Assembly: GCA_030830145.1 (NCBI GenBank)
Contig: JAURNO010000123.1
Location: 1 to 5,560, forward strand
DNA: 5,560 bases
Direction of reading: 5' to 3'
Source of the DNA: Verrucomicrobiota bacterium
GTDB taxonomy: Bacteria; Verrucomicrobiota; Verrucomicrobiia; Opitutales; Seribacteraceae
The notes below the pieces were generated by a model. The model did not search any database. It was not told the DNA's origin and worked only from the letters and a program-made list of their open reading frames with translations. The translations under genes were made by a program, and so were the position numbers. This document shows positions 1 through 5,560 of this stretch, piece by piece. Within the stretch, counting starts at the first letter, position 1. Each line of letters opens with the position of its first letter.

Positions 1-54
1 CAACAGGACTGAGTGGACCGATGGCATGCGAACAAAGGTCCCGTAACTCGGCAA

Positions 55-1503
55 TCAGGCAATCAAGTCCTTGACCGCGTGTCCGTGGACGTCGGTCAAG
101 CGGTAGTCGCGCCCTTGAAAACGGTAAGTAAGTCGTTCGTGATCGAATCCCAACAAGTGCATCCAAGTGGCCTGAAGGTCATGGACATGAACGGGGTCTT
201 TGGCCACGCTAAACCCAAGCTCGTCGGACTCCCCGTGCACATGACCACCCTTTACTCCACCCCCCGCCATGACCATGGTGTAACAGTCAGGGAAATGGTC
301 GCGTCCAAGCACCTTACCCTTGGATGTACGACCCTCCCGAAATGGAGTACGACCAAATTCACCGCCGATAATGATGAGAGTTTCGTCGAACAGTCCACGT
401 TCCTTGAGGTCTTTAATCAAGGCGGAAATCGGCTTGTCCATGGTGGCGCACTTCTTGGTCAAACCGTCCCGAATATCCTCCTTTGGATTGGTCCCGTGAT
501 AGTCCCAACCCCAATCGAAGAGCTGCACGAACCGCACACCCTTCTCGGCCAAGCGGCGGGCCAGCAGGCAATTGTTTCCAAGGCTGGCACCTCCGACTTG
601 AGCGCCATAGGCCTCGAGCGTCTTTTCCGATTCCTTGGAAATATCCATTACGTCGGGAACGGAAGTCTGCATCCGGTAGGCCAATTCGTATTGGGCGATG
701 CGGGTGAGGGTCTCGGGGTGGGCGAATTTTTCAGAGGCCTCTTGGTTGAGATCGCGCAAAGCGTCCAAGCTGGCTCGTCTCAATCCGCGATCCATTCCCG
801 GTGGGTTGGAAACATAGAGCACGGGGTCTCCCTTGGACCGACATTGTACGCCTTGGTAAACGGATGGAATAAAGCCGGCGCTGAAAGAATTTTTGCCACC
901 GTTGGGCTGCGTACCACTGGAAATGAGCACGACGTATCCGGGGAGGTCCTGGTTTTCGGATCCGAGTCCATAGGTCGTCCAAGCTCCGAAGGATGGGCGT
1001 CCTGGTTGAGGAAATCCAGTATGCACGAACAGTTCGGCGGGAGCATGATTGAATTGATCGGTATGCATCGACTTGATCACGCAAAAATCATCGGCATGCT
1101 GATGAAAATTCGGAATCGCATCCGACATCCACATCCCGGATTTTCCATACTGTTTGAAAGTGCGGGGGGTTCCCATGAGTTTGGGCGTACCCGAGGTGAA
1201 AGCGAAGGTTTTCCCCTTCACGAATTCGTCCGGACATTCCTCATCGGTTCTCTTGACCAACTCGGGTTTGTAATCCCACATATCCAAGTGTGGAGGAGAA
1301 CCGGTCAGGTGAATGTAAATGACGCGCTTAGCCTTGGAATTGAAATGGGGGTTGCGGGGTAACAACGGATTCTTCGGGGCATCGAGAGCAAAGGCTTCGG
1401 GAGAAAGCATTTGGGCCAGGGCTCCTGCCCCCAGACCCATTCCGCAGTTGCCCAGAAAGTGACGACGGGTCTTGATTTGAATTTGTTCGAGGAGTGGATT
1501 CAT
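55..1503 (-). CDS. DUF1501 family protein, Tat-exported, sulfatase/alkaline-phosphatase-like
   Basis: This is a complete 482-residue gene with ATG at 1503-1501 and TGA at 57-55. The N-terminus has a twin-arginine signal: TRRHFLG at residues 12-18, a glycine/alanine-rich hydrophobic stretch at about 19-33, and a likely cleavage site after AFA (37-39). The mature part carries DUF1501 signatures: SPPHLDMWDYKP (69-80), FDWGWDYHG (329-337), GGEFGRTP (380-387), GRDH (400-403), GGGVKGG (414-420), and a C-terminal block HVHDL...GRDYRLTDVHGH at about 439-475. The His/Asp-rich motifs resemble metal sites of the alkaline-phosphatase superfamily, to which the family is related; no substrate is established. 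Length is normal for the family. Tat export suggests folding, possibly around metal, before crossing the membrane (inference). The gene lies 23 bp after the cytochrome gene, its usual partner in PVC bacteria, so the two are probably co-transcribed. No Shine-Dalgarno sequence precedes the ATG. The family call is secure; the biochemical role is not known. Confidence 0.95.
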   Translation of the reverse strand: MNPLLEQIQIKTRRHFLGNCGMGLGAGALAQMLSPEAFALDAPKNPLLPRNPHFNSKAKRVIYIHLTGSPPHLDMWDYKPELVKRTDEECPDEFVKGKTFAFTSGTPKLMGTPRTFKQYGKSGMWMSDAIPNFHQHADDFCVIKSMHTDQFNHAPAELFVHTGFPQPGRPSFGAWTTYGLGSENQDLPGYVVLISSGTQPNGGKNSFSAGFIPSVYQGVQCRSKGDPVLYVSNPPGMDRGLRRASLDALRDLNQEASEKFAHPETLTRIAQYELAYRMQTSVPDVMDISKESEKTLEAYGAQVGGASLGNNCLLARRLAEKGVRFVQLFDWGWDYHGTNPKEDIRDGLTKKCATMDKPISALIKDLKERGLFDETLIIIGGEFGRTPFREGRTSKGKVLGRDHFPDCYTMVMAGGGVKGGHVHGESDELGFSVAKDPVHVHDLQATWMHLLGFDHERLTYRFQGRDYRLTDVHGHAVKDLIA

Positions 1504-1526
1504 GTCGGTTTTTAGTTTTGAAAAGA

Positions 1527-4361
1527 TTATCGCTTCATCAACATTTCGTCGAGGTTGAGCAGGACATTTCCGGCAACGGTCAGGGCCGCCAAGTCAGCCA
1601 AGTCCTTATCCTTGGGAGCAGGTCCGATCGGGTCGGTGGCCATCTTCCGGGCAAGTTCCGCATCTTCGGCATAACGGATCCGCACCTGCTCGAATAAGAG
1701 GACCAGGCGATCAAGTTCCTGCTTGGTCGGTGGTCTGGATAGGCAAAGTTCGAAGCCTGACTTCAACTGCTCAGGGCTCGTATCTCCACTGCTGATCATT
1801 TTCCGGGCCAGCGATTGAGCGGCTTCAACGTAAACCGGGTCGTTCATCGTTACGAGCGCTTGCAGGGGCGTATTGGTCCGGTCCCTGCGTACGGTGCAGA
1901 CTTCCCGATTCGGGGCGTCAAAAGTCGCCATGGAAGGATAAGGGTTGGATCTTCTCCAAGTGGTGTAAAGACCCCGCCGGTAGCGGTCCTCGCCCGTGCT
2001 GGTCTTCCAGTCGATTCCTCCCCCGAAGGCTGCTCTCAGGCCCATGTTCGGTTGCGGGGGGCGAACGGGCGGACCATACATTTTGGAACTAAGTAACCCG
2101 GATACGGCAAGCGCTTGGTCGCGCACCATCTCGGCGGAAAGGCGGACCCGTGGGCCACGGGCCAAAAGGCGGTTCGCCGGATCGCGGGCCGCCATTTCAT
2201 CGGAGACATGTGAATTCTGAAGGTAAGTTTCCGAGGTAACCAACAACTTGAGGAAGGCCTTGACGTCCCATCCCGTTCGAATGAACTCGGTTGCCAACCA
2301 ATCAAGTAACTCGGGATGGGAGGGAAGTTCTCCTTGGGCCCCGAATTCCTCGCTCGTGGCAACCAACCCGACCCCGAAGATTTTTTCCCAAAAGCGGTTC
2401 ACGGACACGCGGCTGGTCAAGGGGTTTTTCTCATCCACCAGCCAACGAGCCAAGTCCAGACGAGTCGGGTTTACGACACCTTCGGGAGCACGGAAAAGGG
2501 CAACGGGAAAACCGGCCTCGACTTGATCTCCTTGGCTCAGGTAGGACCCACGTAGATGAATGAAAGTCTTGCGCCGCTTCTCCTTGCTAAGCTCGCGAAA
2601 GATCGGTACGGTCGGGCCCTTGATTGCGGCAAGCTTCTTTTCCAATTCCTTCAGTTTATTGGCATGTTCATCACCGGGGGAAGGCTGATCGATCTTGCTA
2701 TAGGAAACGAGTGATTCCTTGTCACTTTTTGAAAACGCCTCATGGGTTTGAGGCAGCTTGCCTTCCCACTTGGGGTTGGGAGATTTCTTGCTCAAGTGGG
2801 CCCATATGGGTCGGCGTTTCGCATCGTAGGCAACGGCCCAAAACCGTTGGAGCCGGTTGCCGGCTCCCCCATCCGTACGATTAAAGACGAGAACCCGGTC
2901 GATCGCCTTCTCGGAACCAAGATCTATTTCCAGCCAGGGCCCGTCCGCTTTTTCCGTGTGGGTGACTGATTTGCTTACGAAATAATCCCCATTGGTATTC
3001 CCATCGATGGCAAGTTTCGCAGGGCCGTTGAAGCCCGTGCTTATCTGGGACGCCTTGCCGGACAAGGCGAGGTTCTTCTCTCCCTGATAAACCTCGACCT
3101 CGGCCAAGTGCAGAAAGCTTTGCTTGTCCGGGTTGACAATTCTGACGAAGCGGGCCTTGAGCGGGCCCTTGCGGACCGGCTGTGCAGTTTTTGCAAGGCC
3201 TGGCTTCTTCTCCATGATTTTGGTTTTCAGCTCATCGATCTGCTTACGCAAAGGTGCTTTCCTTTGTTCGGTGGATAGGTCTTTGATCTGCAGGAAGGGT
3301 CGCTCGTCCCGCTTGTCGGAGTCTTCGGTCTGGTTAAGAATGTCGAAGACCTTGAAGTATTCCTCGTGAGTAATGGGATCGTATTTATGGGTATGGCACT
3401 GAGCGCACGCCATGGTAGTACCCATCCAGGTGGCGAAGGTAGTGTTCACGCGATCGACCACCGCGACGTTACGGAACTCCTCGTCATTGGTACCACCCTC
3501 GTTGTTAGTCTGTGTGTTCCGGTGAAAGGCGGTGGCAATCAGTTGATCTTCAGTGGGTTCGGGAAGCAAGTCCCCGGCCATCTGTTCGATGGTGAACTTG
3601 TCGAAAGGAAGGTTTTGGTTGAAAGCCCGTATGACATAATCCCGATAGGCCCAAATAGTTCGCGGCGGGTCATCCGCATAACCTGCTGAATCAGCATAGC
3701 GGGCCAAATCCAACCACATCCTCGCCCAATGTTCACCGAACTCGGGTCGGGCAAGCAAACGATCTACGAAGTTCTCATAGGCGTTGGTGCGTTTGTCGGT
3801 GACGAATGCGTTAACCTCTTCGATCCTCGGAGGCAATCCGATCAGATCGAGGGATACTCGGCGGGCCAATGTTCTGCGGTCCGCCTTGGACGCTGGTTGG
3901 AGCCCTTCTTCCTGCAAGCGCTTATCAATAAAATGATCAATTGGATGTTCATTGGGCGGGACTTGCGGGCGAATCGTTTGCTTGTAGGACCAATGCTTGT
4001 CATACTTGGCTCCCTGCTTGATCCACTCCGAAAGCAAGGCGACCTCTTTTTTGGTCAATGGTTCTCCTTTCCCTTTGGGCGGCATCAATTCCTCATCCCC
4101 TTTAGGCAAAGTTACCCGAAACAGAATTTCGCTGTCTTCGGGTTTACCCGGAACGATGGCTGAATACCCATCCAAATCGCTAGTCGCTCCTTCGAAAGTG
4201 TCAAGTCGCAATCCTGCTTCTCTGTGCTCCTCGTCTGGACCATGACAGGCTACGCACTTGTTGGAGAGCAAGGATTTAATTTGGCTATTGAAATCAATTT
4301 TCCCGAGACATACGCTTGCAAAACCGAGTGAAAGTAAAAGGATATAGATGAGTTTAGCCAT
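1527..4361 (-). CDS. Planctomycete-type cytochrome c: PSCyt1-DUF1549-discoidin/F-type lectin-DUF1553 protein
   Basis: This is a complete 944-residue gene with ATG at 4361-4359 and TAA at 1529-1527. Residues 3-19 are a hydrophobic Sec signal, with cleavage likely after G20; C18 does not sit in a good lipobox. A PSCyt1 haem domain follows: CVACH at 36-40, a probable axial Met in LMPP (M93), ending near 118. DUF1549 (PSCyt2) spans about 140-355 and has a second haem motif, CAQCH at 319-323, within the family hallmark followed by HKYDPI. A discoidin/F-type-lectin-like domain occupies about 402-522. The conserved linker before DUF1553 is at about 584-619 (KRRKTFIHLRG...GDQV). DUF1553 (PSD1) runs about 635-944, with FDAPNRE near 814 and TNTPLQAL near 829-836. 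Two short charged, possibly coiled-coil stretches flank the lectin domain (about 365-386 and 572-582). The architecture and gene partner are typical of PVC bacteria. The protein is presumably a periplasmic or surface dihaem protein; its electron partners and reaction are unknown. No Shine-Dalgarno sequence is visible at the start. Confidence 0.95.
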   Translation of the reverse strand: MAKLIYILLLSLGFASVCLGKIDFNSQIKSLLSNKCVACHGPDEEHREAGLRLDTFEGATSDLDGYSAIVPGKPEDSEILFRVTLPKGDEELMPPKGKGEPLTKKEVALLSEWIKQGAKYDKHWSYKQTIRPQVPPNEHPIDHFIDKRLQEEGLQPASKADRRTLARRVSLDLIGLPPRIEEVNAFVTDKRTNAYENFVDRLLARPEFGEHWARMWLDLARYADSAGYADDPPRTIWAYRDYVIRAFNQNLPFDKFTIEQMAGDLLPEPTEDQLIATAFHRNTQTNNEGGTNDEEFRNVAVVDRVNTTFATWMGTTMACAQCHTHKYDPITHEEYFKVFDILNQTEDSDKRDERPFLQIKDLSTEQRKAPLRKQIDELKTKIMEKKPGLAKTAQPVRKGPLKARFVRIVNPDKQSFLHLAEVEVYQGEKNLALSGKASQISTGFNGPAKLAIDGNTNGDYFVSKSVTHTEKADGPWLEIDLGSEKAIDRVLVFNRTDGGAGNRLQRFWAVAYDAKRRPIWAHLSKKSPNPKWEGKLPQTHEAFSKSDKESLVSYSKIDQPSPGDEHANKLKELEKKLAAIKGPTVPIFRELSKEKRRKTFIHLRGSYLSQGDQVEAGFPVALFRAPEGVVNPTRLDLARWLVDEKNPLTSRVSVNRFWEKIFGVGLVATSEEFGAQGELPSHPELLDWLATEFIRTGWDVKAFLKLLVTSETYLQNSHVSDEMAARDPANRLLARGPRVRLSAEMVRDQALAVSGLLSSKMYGPPVRPPQPNMGLRAAFGGGIDWKTSTGEDRYRRGLYTTWRRSNPYPSMATFDAPNREVCTVRRDRTNTPLQALVTMNDPVYVEAAQSLARKMISSGDTSPEQLKSGFELCLSRPPTKQELDRLVLLFEQVRIRYAEDAELARKMATDPIGPAPKDKDLADLAALTVAGNVLLNLDEMLMKR
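2796..3158 (-). other. Discoidin / F-type-lectin-like domain inside the cytochrome protein
   Basis: This encodes residues about 402-522 of the cytochrome protein. It opens with a strand (ARFVRIVN) and an LAEVEVYQG turn, followed by NLALSGKASQ, LAIDGNTNGDY, SVTHT, PWLEIDLG and VLVFNRTD. These elements are characteristic of the F5/8 type C (discoidin) fold, and specifically of its fucolectin-like branch. The sugar-site residues would be H468, R495 and D497. The domain sits between DUF1549 and DUF1553, a known insertion position for accessory carbohydrate-binding domains in this family. Carbohydrate binding is inferred from the motif, not demonstrated. Confidence 0.75.
3393..3407 (-). other. Second haem c attachment motif (CAQCH) in DUF1549
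   Basis: These codons encode C319-A-Q-C322-H323, followed by THKYDPI. This is the conserved CxxCH of the DUF1549 (PSCyt2) domain, where family members usually read CAQCHNHKFDPI. It suggests a second haem; covalent attachment at this site is inferred from the motif. Confidence 0.8.
4242..4256 (-). other. First haem c attachment motif (CVACH)
   Basis: These codons encode C36-V-A-C39-H40 of the cytochrome protein, a classical CxxCH covalent haem site near the mature N-terminus, followed by GPDEEH. The likely sixth ligand is M93 in the LMPPKG motif. Confidence 0.9.
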
Positions 4362-4375
4362 GAGGGTTACTAAAT

Positions 4376-4403
4376 TTTTTAAAGATTAAGAAAATAAAGT
4401 CAA
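4376..4403 (-). promoter_or_regulatory. Candidate sigma70-type promoter for the cytochrome-DUF1501 operon
   Basis: Read on the minus strand, TTGACT (4403-4398, 5 of 6 to TTGACA) is followed after 16 bp by TAAAAA (4381-4376, 4 of 6 to TATAAT). Transcription would start near 4369, only about 8 nt before the ATG, giving an almost leaderless mRNA. That fits the missing Shine-Dalgarno sequence, but the -10 match is weak in an AT-rich stretch, so this is tentative. Confidence 0.25.
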
Positions 4404-4496
4404 CCGATGGCACGGGGACATTATGATTTTAAGATAACGGGAAGCCTCGATTCCGAAACTCAAATTGATTCTTTACGAAATTCGGGGAAAAAGCTT

Positions 4497-4505
4497 TGCT
4501 ATTTT
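4497..4505 (+). promoter_or_regulatory. Candidate extended -10 element for the TAXI gene
   Basis: TGCTATTTT has the form TGn followed by TATTTT (4 of 6 to TATAAT). It lies about 57 bp before the ATG at 4562, but no well-placed -35 hexamer is visible; TTTACG at 4472-4477 is too far away. It is listed only as the best available candidate. Confidence 0.15.
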
Positions 4506-4561
4506 CTTGTCAGTAAAAATGAAGTTTCAGTCACTTTTATCGTTTGCTTTCGGCACCACCT

Positions 4562-5560
4562 ATGAAACCCTTTAAAATTGCGGTCTCTGCGGGTATTTTT
4601 GCACTTGTCGTCGTCGGGGCGATTTACTTTGCGTCAATGTCCGCTCCAAAACAAAATTGGATTATTTCAGGAGGCGAGGCTGGTGGGAAATACGATGAGG
4701 TCGCTCGTGCCTTGGGTGATGCCATGGCCGATGGATTTGATCCGGAAGTCCTCGTTAAAACCTCTTCGGGAAGCAAACAGAACTTGGATCGATTACAAAA
4801 TAAGCAAACCGATCTTTGCCTGGTGCAAAACGATGTGGTGGGAAAACAGGGGATTCGCTCCATCGCAACCTTTTACAAAGAAGTTTTGCATGTAATCGTA
4901 AGGAAGGAAACGACTTCGGCCGAACAACTTGCCAATGGAACTTTTTCTCTCGGTCCGGCCGGAGGAGGTACCGAAAACATCGCCGTCACAACCCTCCGTC
5001 AGGTCGGTTTTTCGGAAAAGAACATTACCTTGAGAAGAGAAAGTCTTGAGCAGGGGCTTCAATCTTTACGTGAAGAAGAAGCAGATGCGGTCTGTATCGT
5101 CACGGGAATTGGCAATGCCACTGTGAGTAGATTTCTCGCAGAAGGAGACTTCACCTTGCTCGACCTGGGGAAAGATATTTTTGACAGCGTCCGCTATTCC
5201 TATCCATTCGCTCACCCCGCATCCATACCTGCAGGAGCCTACCCTGTGAAACCTGGACAAGGATTGCCCCGTGAATCAATCGCTTCGATTGGAACCACCG
5301 TGCTTCTCGCCTGCCACCAAGATTTACCCAATGAGCATGCCTTTGAGGTCGCCCGTTTTCTTGCCGAAAATCAGGCAAACCTAATCCGGAAACACCCACT
5401 CTTCGCTCAAATGGATTCACCGCAGAAGCTGGAGCAACTGCAATTCCCCGTGCACGATGGAGCCCAAATGCATTACGATAGACACGAGCCCAGTTTTATC
5501 CAAGAATGGGCCGATACCATAGCTCTTGTTCTTTCCGTTCTCGCCATCGCTTGGGGAACG
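4562..5560 (+). CDS. TAXI family TRAP transporter solute-binding receptor, 3' end outside the window
   Basis: The reading frame is open from ATG 4562 to the window edge: 333 codons, no stop, so the gene is cut off. Residues 5-25 are a hydrophobic segment acting as signal peptide or N-terminal anchor. The mature part matches TAXI (TRAP-associated extracytoplasmic immunogenic) receptors: WIISGGEAGGKYDEVARAL (33-51), TSSGSKQNLDRLQ (67-79), DLCLVQNDV (84-92), FSLGPAGGGTENIA (128-141) and a C-terminal FPVHDGAQMHYD block ending near 303. From about residue 317 a second hydrophobic segment (TIALVLSVLAIAWG) begins and continues past the edge, as in the TAXI subgroup with a C-terminal membrane extension. 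Such receptors capture small carboxylates or amino acids such as glutamate for a DctQM-type permease; the ligand here cannot be read. An in-frame stop at 4520-4522 with no ATG between it and 4562 supports this start. The gene is transcribed divergently from the cytochrome operon, and no permease gene is visible. Confidence 0.88.
   Translation, partial: MKPFKIAVSAGIFALVVVGAIYFASMSAPKQNWIISGGEAGGKYDEVARALGDAMADGFDPEVLVKTSSGSKQNLDRLQNKQTDLCLVQNDVVGKQGIRSIATFYKEVLHVIVRKETTSAEQLANGTFSLGPAGGGTENIAVTTLRQVGFSEKNITLRRESLEQGLQSLREEEADAVCIVTGIGNATVSRFLAEGDFTLLDLGKDIFDSVRYSYPFAHPASIPAGAYPVKPGQGLPRESIASIGTTVLLACHQDLPNEHAFEVARFLAENQANLIRKHPLFAQMDSPQKLEQLQFPVHDGAQMHYDRHEPSFIQEWADTIALVLSVLAIAWGT

Larger units (their letters stand above)
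4362..4561. other. Divergent intergenic region, AT-rich
   Basis: These 200 bp separate the start of the cytochrome operon (leftward) from the start of the TAXI receptor gene (rightward), and they are clearly richer in A+T than the flanking genes. The region must hold both promoters unless transcription reads in from further away. Only weak symmetry is visible: CGAAATTCG at 4476-4484, TTAT/ATAA arms at 4421-4424 and 4434-4437, and CCGAA/TTCGG at 4453-4457 and 4481-4485. No riboswitch, tRNA or strong hairpin was recognised. Confidence 0.7.

Noticed and set aside
15..41. Inverted repeat GGACC/GGTCC after the DUF1501 stop, considered as a terminator.
   Set aside because: The stem is only 5 bp with a 17-nt loop, and no T-tract follows on the transcribed strand.
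13..1362. A 449-codon open frame on the plus strand, antisense to the DUF1501 gene.
   Set aside because: Its codons are in register with those of the real gene, so it stays open simply because the DUF1501 gene avoids TTA, CTA and TCA codons there. The translation shows no recognisable domain, while the minus-strand product is an unmistakable DUF1501 protein.
1815..4245. Many plus-strand frames of 70-145 codons and one minus-strand frame (2036-2362) inside the cytochrome gene.
   Set aside because: They overlap a conserved full-length coding sequence, resemble no known family, and are what is expected by chance in other frames of a long gene.
4306..4361. Cytochrome protein as a lipoprotein via C18.
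   Set aside because: The residues before C18 (A-S-V) put Val at -1, where lipoboxes need Gly, Ala or Ser; cleavage after G20 by signal peptidase I is more likely.
17..4412. A 10-base match ACCGATGGCA at 17-26 and 4403-4412, at both ends of the operon.
   Set aside because: Several 10-base matches are expected by chance in a window of this size, and neither copy has flanking similarity.
4624..5420. Minus-strand frames opposite the TAXI gene (for example 4624-4863, 4793-5062, 5151-5420).
   Set aside because: The plus-strand frame is continuously open with clear TAXI motifs; the antisense frames show no family features.

Overview
This window looks like a chromosomal segment from a member of the Planctomycetes-Verrucomicrobia-Chlamydiae (PVC) group. 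The main reason is the pair of minus-strand genes that fills positions 55-4361. One encodes a large 'planctomycete cytochrome' protein (PSCyt1 + DUF1549 + discoidin-like domain + DUF1553). The other encodes a Tat-exported DUF1501 protein. This pairing is strongly enriched in Planctomycetota, Verrucomicrobiota and Lentisphaerota. The moderate GC content and the sequence style fit Verrucomicrobiota best, but that finer placement is inference.

Layout. Positions 1-54 are the 3' flank of the DUF1501 gene, with no convincing terminator. Positions 55-1503 (minus) hold the DUF1501 gene. After a 23-bp gap, 1527-4361 (minus) holds the cytochrome gene, which lies upstream in the same transcription direction, so the two probably form an operon. 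Positions 4362-4561 are an AT-rich divergent intergenic region that must carry the promoters for both directions. Positions 4562-5560 (plus) hold a TAXI-type TRAP solute receptor that runs off the right edge with its reading frame still open.

How the genes may work together. The cytochrome protein has a Sec-type signal and two CxxCH haem sites, so it should be a periplasmic or surface c-type cytochrome. Its inserted discoidin domain keeps an almost canonical F-type lectin fucose-binding signature (H-x26-R-x-D, then R one residue further than usual). The DUF1501 partner carries a twin-arginine signal, so it is probably exported already folded, perhaps with bound metal; it belongs to a sulfatase/alkaline-phosphatase-like family with no firmly established reaction. 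A plausible reading is a glycan-associated redox module, but its substrate is unknown. The divergent TAXI receptor would capture a small solute (family precedents: glutamate and other carboxylates). Its link to the cytochrome operon is only positional.

No mobile element, CRISPR array, tRNA or rRNA was seen. The most notable points are the lectin signature inside the cytochrome, the absence of Shine-Dalgarno sequences at all three starts, and the membrane anchors at both ends of the TAXI receptor.
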